Assembly: GCA_022495995.1 (NCBI GenBank)
Contig: JAFEMH010006952.1
Coordinates: 43,404 to 107,403, forward strand
Origin: Adenophora triphylla var. japonica
Taxonomy: Eukaryota > Streptophyta > Magnoliopsida > Asterales > Campanulaceae
DNA: 64,000 nucleotides
Direction of reading: 5' to 3'
Shown here: in pieces, positions 11,500 through 23,443 of the stretch
Layout: the number at the start of each line of letters is the position of its first letter
Position numbering within the stretch: the stretch's first letter is position 1
The notes under the pieces: generated by a model
Databases searched by the model: none
The model's input: only the letters and a program-made list of their open reading frames with translations
Told to the model about the DNA's origin: nothing
Position numbers and translations under genes: made by a program

Positions 11500-12520
11500 C
11501 CTTTGATAGCTTCATGAGCGGTGGCGGGAGTGATGTCTCCTGGGACGCGTTCGCTTTGTGCTTGATAGCCACTCTTTTCGGGGTTGGCTACCTCGGGATA
11601 TGTGACGGTGCTCATTGGATGTGGCAGGCCATTGTCGGGCGGGCGAGGATATCATTCCTTTGATTCCGGGGGAAACCTTCCACGGTGTGGATCGTCCAGT
11701 GATGAGAACCGATTCATGCGGGAAGCCCCGCTTTGCTTGCATTATGGTGGCGAGAGAGGCTTCAAACCATACCCGAGTCTCCTGCGTCTCTTAGTCCGTG
11801 GACGTTTGCTTAGCGACCTCTTGTCTTGGACGTGGATCAATCTGCTGGGAGAGATGGATGGCACATCTTGGTACGCATCGAGATCCGTTGGTGGGTTTCC
11901 CTTTGGGGATTGAGACTAGGAGGGCCTCGCCAGAAGGTTCCTATGTTGTCAGAGTTCCGTGTTTGCCTTGGTCCTCTATCTCTGTTCCGTTGCTTGTTTC
12001 CCGGCAGTTCGAGATGAAGCAGGAGCCTTTGTTGGGCTGGGATGGTATTGCCAATGTGGAGGTAGCTTCTTTCTGCATGACAGATCCCGATGCCTTTCTG
12101 TATTTTCTGAGGGTATGAAAATATTCCGTTTTCCCTCCTGTGGTGCTCCTTAGAGGCCGGGAGAATGTTGTCTTGACCACTGAGTACCTGGATTGGTATG
12201 AGTAGCATATCGGGCAGACCCAAGTGGTTTTGGGGAGGAGGCGCAAAGCGGTTCTGGGGCAAGATTGCCATTTCAGCTGCGACCTTAGGAGTGCAGAAGC
12301 TTGGGTTAACCCTCAGGGTGTCACGGGATACGCTTTATTTGACTACGGGACTCAAGTTGACAAACTGGCGGGGAGAGGTCCCTTTTTGCAGACTCGTAGG
12401 GAGGAGATCCGAGCCGAGGCACGGGTGAACGATGCTCTGAGAGCGACTGGTTCGTTTGACACGACTAGGAGGACTCCTGATCTCGGAATGAGGGAGACAG
12501 AACTCGCTCATGTGGAATGA
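11500..12520 (+). pseudogene. E1 antisense gene, decayed DUF7745-like protein
   Basis: Plus-strand fragments in changing frames match the protein at 61963-63240 in order. SWDAFALCLIATLFGVGYLG (about 11536) parallels YWDAFALCMFGTLFMVYSFG of element B, followed by a CWERWMAHL segment matching SWERWMAGL. The C-terminal part DAFLYFLRV / TEYLDWYE (about 12090-12205) corresponds to B's region after 62970. Several frameshifts and an internal stop make it non-functional. The strand is opposite to E1 gag. DUF7745 is a plant family of unknown function and the name is tentative. Confidence 0.55.
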
Positions 12521-12845
12521 AAGAAGACTCGTTGGGACGAGGGAAGAAAGGAAAGAGTGATGAAGGGCCAAATGCGAGTAGCATGGAATGACCTTCTGAA
12601 ACACTGAGTATCCATTCATCGTCATTGCAGACACATTTAAATGTTTTAAGTTGTCTTTTAGCATGTTGTGAATCGAGAGTAGATCGTGCTTGAACTCATC
12701 AAAAAGTGTTTTAACTGTGATGATTTGTGATTTACTTTTAAAGCTTTGTCGAGACGCAAAATCTCTTGTTTGCTTCTTTTCTGAGCCTTGGTGGCGTCAA
12801 TTTTTGGAATTTTGTGTATTCCTTAGACCGAACCAATGAAGGCTG

Positions 12846-12889
12846 CCTACGTTCCCCTCGGACTGAGAGGCTCAGGTCTGCGTAGTTCG
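12846..12889 (+). repeat. CTACG...CGTAG stem-loop module, copy 3 (downstream type)
   Basis: Outer CCTACG/CGTAG with inner stem CCTC/GAGG. It lies downstream of the DUF7745-like gene. Confidence 0.6.
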
Positions 12890-13381
12890 ACCCTCTTTTG
12901 TGGGAGAAATGACTCGTAATGTACACTTGCAAGGGCGTATTTATTTTTGAAAAGGTGGGAACGGGTCCCCTTTTGTGTGAATGCCTTATTTGATGTAGGC
13001 ACAAAAGAAATGCTTTTGGGTTTGACTCTTTTGAGAGAGTATGAGTACTGAAAAGCTTGTAAAAGTGTAATGGAAGCCCTATTTGACAGAAAATCAAATG
13101 TTTAGCCTCTATTTTCCTATTTTGAAAAGAAGACTTGTCGAGACATTTGAAAACTTGATTTGTTCACAATGATCACTTGTTTGCTTAAAACCCTTTGTTG
13201 ATGTTCAGGTTATTCAACAATTAAACCTGATATGCTTTGATTAATCACGAGGAGAAAGTCAATCGGTATCAAGGATCGAGTTGGTCTGGTGTGAAAGAAG
13301 GTTTGTGTATAGGAGAGGTCATTGATGAGACCGGGTTTGTGGATTTGTATGTGTTTAAGGACCGGGACCATTTCTCGGTTG

Positions 13382-13425
13382 CCTACGTTCCCCTTAAGAC
13401 AAGGAGCTCAGGTCGACGTAGTTCG
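13382..13425 (+). repeat. CTACG...CGTAG stem-loop module, copy 4 (downstream type)
   Basis: Outer CCTACG/CGTAG with inner stem CCTT/AAGG. Compared with copy 3 both sides of the inner pair have changed (C-G to T-A), so pairing is kept. Confidence 0.6.
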
Positions 13426-14789
13426 GGGTTGAACCGTGTTTGGCTTTGGGGCCAGGGCATGAGTATTTGTGCGGCCTTTGGCGAAAATGCTCGGAAGGTG
13501 ATTCCTTGACAAGTCGTATTTGACGGCAGTTTCAGTGAATCCCTTGCTTCTTGTTCGTTGGCGCTGGGTCTTTGACCTCATTTTTTTTTGTGAAGCTTCT
13601 GCTTGAGCTCTTTTTTTGTAGCTTCTGCTTGAGCCTTTTTTTTCTTTTTTCTTTTTTTTTGTGTAGCTTCTGCTTGAGCTTTTTTTTTGTAGCATATGAG
13701 GGCGAAGGCAAGCCCCTGCTTGAACTTTCTTGATGCGCACTAGGGCGAAGGCAAGCCCCTAGATTGTTGTCGAGATGGGGTCAATCTTTTAATGTTGAGT
13801 GACCTTTTGTTGTCCTTTGATGTTGCCGCCGTCGTTTGACTTGGTCAAGGTGATGGTGGGGACATGTTTTGGAAAGTGTATGGCTTGATGGAGGCCTTTG
13901 TGTGGGGTATGGTAAGGTGTATGGGGAGCTATCGATTGACTTTCTCACACCAATTAATCAAAGCATTAAACATTTGTGGAATTACTTGTTGAGCAATGCA
14001 AGTGATCACATAGAACAAAACCATTTCATTAAATGTAATGTGGGGTGCAAAATAATGTCCCAAGTCTAGCAAGAAAAGAAAGAAGACTTATGTATGGAAA
14101 ATTGAAGACTTAATTACAATGTCCAAGGAGGGCTTGATTGAATGAGAAAGGTACTAGAACCTGCGAGGTTTGACTGTATGATTTTTTTTTATTTGCGTCT
14201 CTTTGGGCTCTTCAGCAGTTCCCAAATTCATTTTGGTTAGAACCTTCTCGGCAGCTTGGGCCCGATTTTCCTCTCGTTTGACAACATGCTTAAAGATTTG
14301 TTTAATGCATTGTTCATTAATGTGTCTGCTTCTTTATCAAGTGAATCATTATTAACTGTTTTGATTAGTTAATTTATCATTTGTTAAAGTGGCAATGAGG
14401 GGATACTCAGAAAGGTCGAACTTTTATTCAAAGCATAAGGAAACATAGTTTTTTGCTACAAACGCGTAATCTTTAGGCGTGAGGCCGTCAGACGACTCGA
14501 GAGACTCGAACTTAAATACGACAGACTCGGGATCTTTTATTTTTGAAGATAGACTCTAGGAGACGGGGGGTTAGTCCAAGCTTCTCGTCCTGTCTCTTCT
14601 TGCTGGCTGTGGGTCCGCATTTGTGAAAGTTGCGCCGTTTTTGACGCTGCCACTTGCTCGGCCTGTCTCGAACTGCCTTATTTCCGGGGAGGGCTCGATC
14701 CATCCCTTGGTGTGCCTTGATTCCGAAAAGTATTGTTGGGGAATAACCATCCTTGGATTCCTTCTTCCGAATTCTTCATTGCGGAAGCC

Positions 14790-16138
14790 CTAGGTTCCAT
14801 CTTCACGTCCCCATTCATCACGGAAATTTGCAGAGGACTTATCCACCATGCTTACCTCGTCATTTACAGGGAAAGGGTTTCCAATTGTGTTGGAACCGCG
14901 GGGGCATTCCCATTTTCCCTCTTCAATTAAACCTTGGACCACTTTCTTCAACACGAAGCAATGGTCGGTTGTGTGGCCGGGGAAGTTGTGAAAAGCACAC
15001 CATTTGCTCATGTCCACGTTGGGCTTGCGAGACTTTGGTTGGAAATCCTCAAGGTGTTTGAGAATGTTCCTCTTTACTAGTATCTCGAGGACTTGGTTCA
15101 AGGGCATCCCGAGGTTATCGAAATGCTGGAACTGTGGTATGCGAGGGGGATTGTTGTTCCTCGGGGGTGCTTGATCGCGGTTTACTTGGGCTACATTTTG
15201 GATGTATCGAACTGCTCTGGTAACCTCTTTCTTCTTGTTTGGAGGTGGATTAACTGATGGGATCGCCATTTGGGAGTCTCGGGGAGGCAGTTGGGTGTAT
15301 ACCAACCCGTATCCTGGATTATTGAAATTGGGAGCATGATTGCCCGGACCACTAAGGGTTGTGTTTGGGAATTGGGGAAATGTTTCATTAGCCCCAAGTG
15401 GCAGTCCAGCGGGTGGAAGGTTTGAAATGTTAGGATATCCGCTTGGGATGTCTATCCCTGATAAATATCGGGATTTCAAGTTGTGGCTGCGGGGCTCATA
15501 CACAGAGGCACATGATTGAATTCCAGGGGATATTGAGAGGTGTTAGGACCTGAGGGAGCGGGCCCATAGGTGTGCTGGTGATATTGAGTTTGCAGAGCAG
15601 GGCCGGAAAACAGATTGTGCTGAGGTTGACAGATCGGAGCCGCTTGACTGGGGCCCGAGTTAAGCTCTGAGCGGGAGCTATTTTGCATTGCTAGGTTTCC
15701 GTGGCTTGGCGGAGGTGGGACCTGCTGATAGCTTTGATGACCCGGGGGAGCAGGTATTTCTTCGTCTTCTATGAGAACGAAGGTCCCATCAGGCTGGGGA
15801 ACCGAGACGGTTCTGCGACGGCGCATGGCATATTTGATCCAAGCCTGCTGCTCTTCTTGGCATTTCTCGAGAGCCTTAAAAGCTTGCCAAACTTCTTCCA
15901 TCGTTTGGAAATTTCCCGGGGGCGGGGTTCCGTTTCCCTCACTGTTATCTGTTGATTCCGCCATGGGGGAGTAGCGGACTGTTCGGACCGCTGAATCGGA
16001 AGGGCTGTCGGACCTTGTGACCTCGATACTGAAAAGGCAGCTACCGGGTACTCTCAACCACTCTCGGTTCACTGGAGGGGGTGACGGGTAAGGTTTAGAT
16101 ATGGGAAGACCTTTGTGGATGAAGGGGGGAAATCTCAT
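14790..16138 (-). pseudogene. E1 gag (Ty3/gypsy capsid/nucleocapsid), frameshifted
   Basis: Two overlapping minus-strand frames make one gag. The first (16138-15476, about 220 aa) has MAESTDNSEG and a Gln/Pro-rich linker. The second (15503-14790) carries the nucleocapsid knuckle CAFHNFPGHTTDHC (about 14985-15026), the C-x2-H-x4-H-x4-C pattern common in TAT-type gags. One frameshift near 15490 separates them. Upstream lies the primer site; downstream there is no protease or RT. Gag would package element RNA if intact. Degraded coding continues to about 14512. Confidence 0.75.
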
Positions 16139-17273
16139 GTGACATGCAATTTCCGCTTTTCTATTTTTTTTTTAATTTACTTAAAACAGTGTTTTCTCAG
16201 AATCCTAGGTAGGTTGGAAAAGATTGCTCTTCTTTTTCGCAAATATGCTAGATCCTGGGTCAGTGGAGACCATCTGTGCGGCTATAAGCCCCTCATTTTG
16301 CAACTGTATTTCGACATCCCGGGGTGGACAGTCCTGGGCGAGGGTCCTATAGGGCAAGCGGTTTCCACCAGCCAAAAAGAAAAATCGAACCTAAGGACCG
16401 AGCCTGTCATGTTCGTTTTAATGCGTTAGCCATGTGAATAGTGAGCCGAGCCGGCACCCAAGTCAAGATCAGGTCAAGAGTTTGGCATGACCTCTCTTTA
16501 CCTTGCTTGCGCAAGGGATCTGTGACGTTAGGCGTTGGCTGGGTCATATCGTCATGGCTGACGTATCAAAGGCTTGATGACATGGTGTCATGTGGGCATG
16601 GATGTATATCCGGGACGGAACATCGTCTGGGTGTAGCTTCGGAAAATCAAGATCGGGTCAAGATTTTAGCATGACCTTTCATCGCTTTGCTTGTGCAAGG
16701 GATCTTGAGTTCCGAGCTTCGACTCAGAAAATTGCCGGCATGGGATATGTATCCAGGCTTGTATGACACGGACTGGGTAAAAACCAACCGAGTCTGGACA
16801 GAGTGTGACTCAAGACTCAAACGTGCAGGGTTGACGCTTGGCTAGGATGGGATGTTTGGAATGATCCCGTGCGCATCCAAGAGGCCTAGGAAGACCAAAC
16901 GGACTGCAACTGAGACCACTCCGGGTTAAGGGTTGTAGTGTGCAGTGTATCCGAGGCAGCAGTGCGCGTAGCGTGCAATGTAACCGAGGCAGCAGTGCGG
17001 GTAGTGTGCGGTGTAACCGAGGCAGCAGTGCGAGTAGTGTGCGGTCTCTAAAATTCTTTTTCTGAGTAAAACAGAAGTTTTTGAAGAATTTTAAATATAT
17101 GTACACAGATGTATATTGATGCATTTTTTTGTATTTTTTTTTGTAAAATAATAAAAAAAGAGTAAAGCACATGCACACACACAACAGTTAAAGAAAGGGG
17201 TAAAATGAAAGTTTGACCCTCATCATTGTTTTAAAAATCTTTTGTTTTGTTTAAAAGTTTTTAAAACAAAATA
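16139..17273 (-). other. E1 leader between primer site and gag
   Basis: Non-coding. It holds a three-copy repeat of about 34 bp at 16930-17045 (CCGAGGCAGCAGTGCG unit) and a duplicated CTTGCTTG(C/T)GCAAGGGATCT near 16503 and 16687. Confidence 0.6.
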
Positions 17274-17291
17274 TCCCCAGCGGTGTCGCCA
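17274..17291 (-). promoter_or_regulatory. Primer binding site of E1
   Basis: On the minus strand TGGCGACACCGCTGGGGA begins two bases after the 5' LTR end. It resembles the TGGCGACTC-type sites reported to be primed by tRNA-Arg in Ogre elements, with one or two mismatches. It fixes E1's orientation as minus. Confidence 0.7.
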
Positions 17292-17293
17292 AC

Positions 17294-18746
17294 TGAAATT
17301 ACCCGGATCCGGCTTGCGCGCGGGCCCTGGCATCTCGCATTTGTCGCTTTTCGGGAATGTCGCCCGGATCTGAGAGGCAGCGCGTTCGCGCCCCGGCATC
17401 TGGCTTTATTCCGCTTTAGCGTGTTGGAGGTGTCTCGCCGTTTGTTTTCGCATTTGTAGAGTCGCCACGCCGTTTTTATTAAGCCCAAAACATTGAAAAA
17501 GGGCATCAGTTTAGAAATAAACTGTTTTTGTGTGATGAGATTTTGAGTTCGGAGGTCAGATGACTCCTCGGGAAGAGAATATTAGAATCTTAGATCTCAC
17601 CCGAGTCGCCTCGTAAAAACGAGTCTTTCGGATACCCCTAATATTCTTTAACTGTTGTGTGTGTGTGTGTGCTTTTAAAAATGCATGCTGTATCGGATGT
17701 CTACATTGTACACTACGTATTGAAATGTATTGAAATAGTAATGGAAGGAAGCCTTACCAATGCTGGTTCGTGTCTGTCTTCCGCTGGGGAATAGTGTTTG
17801 AGGATGGAATAGTGTTCCGGCACGGACCGGGATTGCTTCGGGAGGGGCCGATTGTCTGCGGACAGAGTTTCGGCGTGAGTTGAGATTGTAGGCTGCGTTC
17901 GGGCAGAGGTTCGGCGTGCGTTGGGATCGCAGGGATTACTCGGGCAGAGTTTCGGCGTGCGTTGGGATGGCAGGAGTCACTCGGGCAGAGTTTCGGCGTG
18001 CGTTCAAGCTACCGGTTTGACTCGGAAAGAGCCGGGACACCTTGGGAAAGACCAGGCAAGGCCTCGGAGTACCACGAGGGGCCTCAGAGTACCTCGAGAG
18101 TGCCTTGGGGTAGCGCGGGAGCGTCGCGGGAGCGCTCGGAGAGGCTTCAGAGCACCACGAGGGAGCTCGAAAGGCCTCGGAAGGATCCGAAAGGGGCCGG
18201 GATTGCCCCGAAGGGTCTTAGAGGGGAGCCTGAAGGCTGGGGGATAAGAGAGAAGAGGGAGGTGTGTGAAAATGAGGGAGGGGGAACCCTCTATTTATAG
18301 TGCCAGAAAACTGCAAGAAGGTCCGTACGGACCTTCTAGGTAATCTAGTTTTTTGGTTTTCCTCGATTTCAGGGAATTATGAGGATTTCTGAGATGATTA
18401 TGTCCCCTCTGCAAAGAGGTCCGTACGGACCATCTAGGCATGCAAAGAGGTCCGTACGGACCAACCATGTAGGGGGGTAATGATGTTCTCCGGGATTTGA
18501 GGGAATCTCGTGGACTTTAAGCGGATTTTGCAATTATGATGTCTAGGAGCAAAGAGGTCCGTACGGACTTCCATGCTTTTCCACATTTTGTAATTGTGAT
18601 GGCAAGCTAGTTCTCGTCGAGAGCTTTCCAACCATATATGGCACGTCTCAATCGGAGTTCGTATGAAGGAGTTATGACCTCCGGAAGTTTGCCCCTGGTT
18701 TTGTTGTATGCTTGGATGGAGAGCGATCCAGATTGGGGTACTTACA
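17294..18746 (-). repeat. 5' LTR of E1
   Basis: Near-identical to 7510-8973, with a few substitutions and short indels seen by eye. Plus-strand ends TGAAATTACC and GTACTTACA. It carries the hairpin at 17610-17623 and the four dyads at 18316-18337, 18418-18431, 18449-18462 and 18556-18569. Confidence 0.9.
18291..18337 (-). promoter_or_regulatory. E1 5' LTR promoter: TATA box plus palindrome
   Basis: TATA box at 18291-18300 (complement of CTATTTATAG), with the 22-bp palindrome at 18316-18337 just upstream in element sense. The arrangement is identical to the other LTR. Confidence 0.75.
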
Positions 18747-20590
18747 GGTTCATGAATTTTATGACTTTGAGGCCAACTGCAGGACGTGCATGATTGGCGC
18801 GGTCTGTGAACCTCCAGAATGGATCAGTCTCTTTTTCTGTCTTTGTTGAACTGCTTAATTGCTTCTCAATTTTTTAATTGCCTTCTAATCAAACTCTTTT
18901 TTCTTTCAGAGTAGATCCATCAGAGTATTCCTGAGATGGCCCCCAAGCTCTCTACTGCACAAATGAAGGTGAACAAAAATCGCCAAGAGAAAAAAAGAGG
19001 CGGCGGCCAGGTAAGCGGCCTTAGGCAAAGTGGCTGCAGTGAGTGTTTCTCTGCCCGTTGTGGACAAGGTTTCTGGCGCCATGTTGGCCGGGTCAAGGGT
19101 CTTCCTATGACCAAGGGTTTGCCTCTGCCTCCCAAAGGGCCTCCACCGGCATCTGTCCGCGGACCCAGTCCTCCTGCTTCTGATCGCACCATCCCCACCG
19201 GTCACACTGATCGGACCAGGAAGCGGGCTGATGCTGAGACCGAGGGTGCGGGCAAGGACAAACAGCAAAGGACCCATCGATCTGATGTGGCTCATGCCCA
19301 AGCCTCCACTTTCCCCACTCAAGCCTCAAATCTCCCAGCCAGAGGGGCCATGGTCTGCGCTCCTTCCTACCCTCTTCTGCCCATCGTACATGTGAAGCTG
19401 CATGGGGTTTGAAGAGTAAGCTCGAGGATGTGCCCGCGATCAAAGGGGTGGATCTCTATGCCCGTGGAGGGTTGCAATCAATAGTAGGGCTTGGTCTTTT
19501 GAACAGGCTCTACGCCCCTGACTTCTACCAGAATGTTGGGGCCAAGGAGAATGCATCCGCCCTGACGGGTGATATTGGCCTTGCGTTTACTGAGGTAAAC
19601 TTTAGTTTTCTTTTTATCTCTGCATCTCCCTTTTTCCAGACTGGTTACTGACAGGAGTTCTCCTTTAATGTAGATGGGCAACAAGATCATGAGGCTAAGA
19701 GAAATCTCCGATGAGCAAGCCAACAACTACTCCGAGCAGACCAAAATTTTGGCTGCTAAGTCCAAGGCCTTGATGAAGGCAGAGGAGAAGGTGAGGACTC
19801 TGACGGAGTCTTTGACTGAGAAGGAGGTAGATTTGAAAGGCATCATTGTCCGGCTTAATGCGGCTAATAAGTCTCTAGACAAGGCCAAAGGGATGCAGGA
19901 TGAGCTCCGTGGGCAGAAGGAGACGCTGGAGAAGAGGAATAAGGAGCTTGCAAATAGGTTGGAGGCTTCCAAGCAGCAGATTCAGGCCTTGGAGGCTAAG
20001 GTGGACCAAATTTCTGATAAGCTGCTTCCTCTGAAGTAGTTTGAACTAGAGAAGGACGCTCAACTGTCCGCTGCTCGCAAGGAGGGAGCTGAGGAGTTTA
20101 GAAACTCCCAGGAGTACAGGGATGAGCTGATGGCGGAAGCCACTGCTCAATATGTGAACGGCTGCAAGACGCAGCTAAGGAACTTTGCTGCCACAGGCAA
20201 GTTCTATGCGAAACAGTTGGCCTTGATTGGCTCATTGATTTCCACAAATGTTCATTGCCAGCTCGGACATGCTCTGGTCCCTCTGGCTCAGGAGGAGATT
20301 GAAAATCTAGAGCTTGCAGCAATATCTTCCTTGCCTCCTGTGGCCGCAGTCACCGTTCCAGGCCTTATAAAAAAATCGAGAAAATGAGATTTGGCCTGGA
20401 AGAGTTATCCTACGAAGCTGCTGCTGCTCGCCTGTTTCCCAACGGGCCTGCGGTCAGTGATATTTTTGGACCGCAGTCAGCTCCTGCCCCAGCTCCTACT
20501 CCAATAATTGAATCAACTGAGAATCTCCCTTCTCCTACTCTGGCGCCAGAAGCTCCAACTGATCCCAAATCTGCTCAACCCACAACTTAG
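18747..20590 (+). pseudogene. Antisense gene of G1, 3' half: coiled-coil region
   Basis: Resumes the gene cut by E1: the duplicated GGTTC is followed by coding for RFMNFMTLRPTAG. A likely exon begins after TTTCTTTCAG at 18910 with MAPKLSTAQMKVNKNRQEKK, a basic Pro-rich region. Frame breaks follow at about 19410 and 19650. From 19674 a 121-residue heptad-rich coiled coil runs (KALMKAEEKVRTL, KETLEKRNKELANRL) to a stop at 20037-20039. Further coding with AEATAQYVNGC continues to 20590 in other frames. A coiled-coil tail is common in proteins with the PF04195 domain. Function unknown. Confidence 0.6.
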
Positions 20591-21648
20591 GATTTTTTCT
20601 TTTCTTTCTTTCTGTAATAGATTTTTAGGACCTTGTACATCATTGAATCTATTAATAGAAAGTATTTTTTTAATTATTGTCTTATTTATGCTTTTAAGTT
20701 TTTGCAATGTTTGAATACTTTTGATATTAAATATCACTGCTTTACTTAAGCTTGTATTCTTGCTTTTCCTTTTTTCAGCTTTTTGACATGAAATAATTAT
20801 TTCTGACTCAATGCCGAAGTCACGGGCATTGTAATGCATGCTGACCGCGTTTATGAGTTGATAACTCTTTATTTAAAATCGCTAAGTTTTTTGTGAGAGT
20901 CAGCCCTTTTCTCTATGATCGCGTTTGTTATGGCCTTGGACGATCTCGAGTTCTTGACCCCATTTCGTCTATTTAGCTTTGAACTTTTTTTTGATCACTC
21001 CCCTCCACTTACGCTTATTTAGATTTTCAAGTCCGTGGCGTAATTCGAAAGAGCCAAGGCAAGCTACTTTCATTTGGGCATGCAGATTGTGGCCGTGAGG
21101 CTATAGTCCGCGCAACAGCAGGAGTCAGCCGGTGCCGGCATCTGTATCCACTCTTGTTGGTTCACGCGGTTTGACTCTTTAGAGTCTTGTGGCGATCATG
21201 TACGGGCTTATATGTTGGCCTTTGTACATGCAGGCTTGCGATCAACAGCCAATGAGGCCTATGCGCATTTTGTGGGTCCGGGCACGTATTTTGGCCTTTG
21301 TACCCACCTGCATCTATATCCACTATTGGTGGTTCACGCGAACAAGACTGGGAGTCTTGTCCGCGATCTTGTACGGGCTTGATGGCCTTTGTACATATAG
21401 GCGTGCGATCTTAAGAGACCTTTGCGCATCAGTAGGTAGGGGCTCTTATATTGGCCCTTGCACCTACTGGCATCCGTTTTTTTTTTGCGGGCATTCACCT
21501 TTGCCTTTTCAGCTGTGGGAATGTCGCTACAATAGTTTCTACAACAATTTTATGAAAAAAATGCCTTGATATTTATACATTTGTTGCCTCTATCAACCTT
21601 TTACAATATAACAATTTAAAAATAATACTTTCTAAGGTGATTGTTATT
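20591..21648. other. G1 spacer between antisense gene and integrase
   Basis: Non-coding. At 21190-21470 a degenerate repeat contains TGTACGGGCTT, TGGCCTTTGTAC and GGTTCACGCG two or three times each. It is the tail of the antisense gene on one strand and the 3' end of pol on the other. Confidence 0.5.
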
Positions 21649-22690
21649 CTAAGCGTTCTTGAGGTCTTTTCCTTCTCTTGTCCGCAATTTGTAGGTTCCC
21701 TCCTTGATAATTTGGGTAACCTCATACGGACCTTCCCATTTTGAGGAGAGTTTGTGGAAGTCGATTTGGGTCCCTTGTACTTCAACATTTCTTAGCACCC
21801 AATCCCCAACTGAAAAACTTCTCTTATTCACTCTCTTATCATGATGCTTCTTGGATTTCTGCTTGTAGTTCATCATTTTTTCACTTACCTGCATTCTCTT
21901 TTCTTCGAGATCGTCTAAGTCATATCTTCTGTTTGCCTCATTTTGAGACTCATCAAAGTAAGTGACTCTGTAAGATGGTAAGGCTACTTCTACTGGAGCA
22001 ACCCCTCTGATCCATATGTGAGCAAGAAAGGGGTTTCTCCTGTTGAATTTCTGATTGTGGTGCGGACAACCCACAGTGCGGTCTGGAGCTCGTCTAGCCA
22101 GCGTTCTCCTCGCCCCCTCCAAGTTTTTCTTTAGGGCAAAGAGAACTAACTTGTTCGCGGCCTCAGCTTGACCGTTCCTTGTAAATAAGCTACGGCGGAT
22201 AGGCGATGTTGGACTTTCATTCTCTCACATTCAGCTATAAATTTTGCAGCGAACTGAGTGCCATTGTTCGAGACTATTGCTCTTGGAACACCAAATCTAC
22301 ACCCGATGTGATCGTGGACAAAATTGATAACATTCTCCTCGGAGATAGTGGCCAAAGCTTTTGCTTCTGTCCATTTTGTAAAATAATCCACGGCCACTAC
22401 TATGTACTTAATACTTCCTCAAGCAGTTGGGAACGGTCCTATTAGATCAATCCCCCAAGTATCAAACGGCCACGATGGTACAACCAAAGTCTGCTCTGTT
22501 GATGGGAGTCTAGGAATGTCCGCAAACCGCTGGCACTTATCACATTTTCTGACGTACTCTTCGGCATCTTTCCTCATTGTTGGCCAATAAAATCCTTGGA
22601 ATTTAATCTTGTCTTAGAGAGTACGAGCACCCGGATGTCCGCTACAAACTCCTTCATGGACTTCGTAGAGTAGGTTGGTGACCATATGAG
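21649..22690 (-). pseudogene. G1 integrase: core and C-terminal part
   Basis: Minus-strand coding resumes after the MITE with a zinc-binding HxxxxxGHPG...C..C region (about 22690-22520). The core follows, with VDYFTKW (first catalytic Asp, about 22390) and VSNNGTQF (about 22260). The usual second catalytic Asp of SDNGTQF is Asn here (GAC to AAC). The C-terminal frame (22122-21649) has VGDWVLRNV and KWEGPYEV, a GPY/F-type module. Stops at about 22612 and 22425 and a frame break near 22140 add to its decay. Confidence 0.8.
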
Positions 22691-23443
22691 TAGGGGTGTA
22701 AATGGTTCGATTTGGTTCGGTTTGGAACAATTTACGGACTGAACCACTAGTCATCGGTTTGGAAAATTCTCAAACCGAACCAAACCATGAAAAAATTCAA
22801 ACCGAACCGAACCAAATCGCCATGGTTTGGTTCGGTTTGGTTCAAACCGCGGTTTGATTTTACGGTTCGAACCGCGGTATAAACCACAATTTAAACCACA
22901 GTTCAAACTATTAAATAGAACATTTCTTAAACCATTAATTAGAACATGGTTTAAAAGTACACAATTCATTGTCATGTTTGTTTGAATTTTCCAAACATAA
23001 CATAAATAAGAAATTAAGTATTTAAACACAACTTGAAATTGTGCTTCAATGTTTATAATAACAATAATTTGAGTACTTGTAATGGTATGTGCTAAAGAGT
23101 AAATTAATATTATTACAAGAAGATTAACCAAAAGAAAAAAAGGGTTATGGATTAAAATCCATGAATAGAATTAGGAGTTTTCAAATCTAAATGTAAGGTG
23201 AAAATGAAAGATATACATATTTATGGTTAATATTGAACGGTTTGGTGGTTTGGTTTGGTGGTTCGGTCTCGTGGTCTCGAACCGTGGGTTGGGGGGTCCA
23301 AACCGCAGACCAAACTGAACCACACGGTTTGACAATTTTTGAAACCGAACCAAACCACTATTGCTTGAAAACCGAACTAAACCGCATGGTTTGGTTTGGT
23401 TCGATTTCGAATCGCGGTTTAAACCGAACCACTTACACCCCTA
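22691..23443. mobile_element. hAT-type MITE inserted in G1 integrase
   Basis: Perfect 8-bp target duplication CATATGAG (22683-22690 and 23444-23451). Inverted ends TAGGGGTGTAAATGGTTCG and CGAACCACTTACACCCCTA differ at one position. Subterminal DNA is dominated by GGTTTGGTTCGG repeats in both orientations. No transposase. Removing it rejoins the integrase zinc-binding region to the RNase H side. Confidence 0.95.

Larger units (their letters stand above)
12530..14780. other. E1 spacer between antisense gene and gag
   Basis: No coding region is convincing. It contains two CTACG...CGTAG stem-loops, and at 13560-13710 a T-rich repeat in which GCTTCTGCTTGAGC recurs with T-runs between. The stretch 12560-12890 is collinear with 63430-63775 of element B. 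The region that would hold pol in an autonomous relative is absent. Confidence 0.6.
7510..18746 (-). mobile_element. E1: complete non-autonomous TAT/Ogre-like gypsy element
   Basis: Two near-identical LTRs (7510-8973, 17294-18746) are flanked by a perfect 5-bp target duplication GGTTC (7505-7509 and 18747-18751). The primer site and gag lie on the minus strand beside the right LTR. The other half holds minisatellites and a plus-strand DUF7745-like gene. No protease, RT, RNase H or integrase is visible anywhere in the 8.3-kb interior, so mobility would need enzymes in trans. It inserted into the antisense gene of G1. Its gene order matches element B, but the LTRs are only partly related. Confidence 0.9.
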
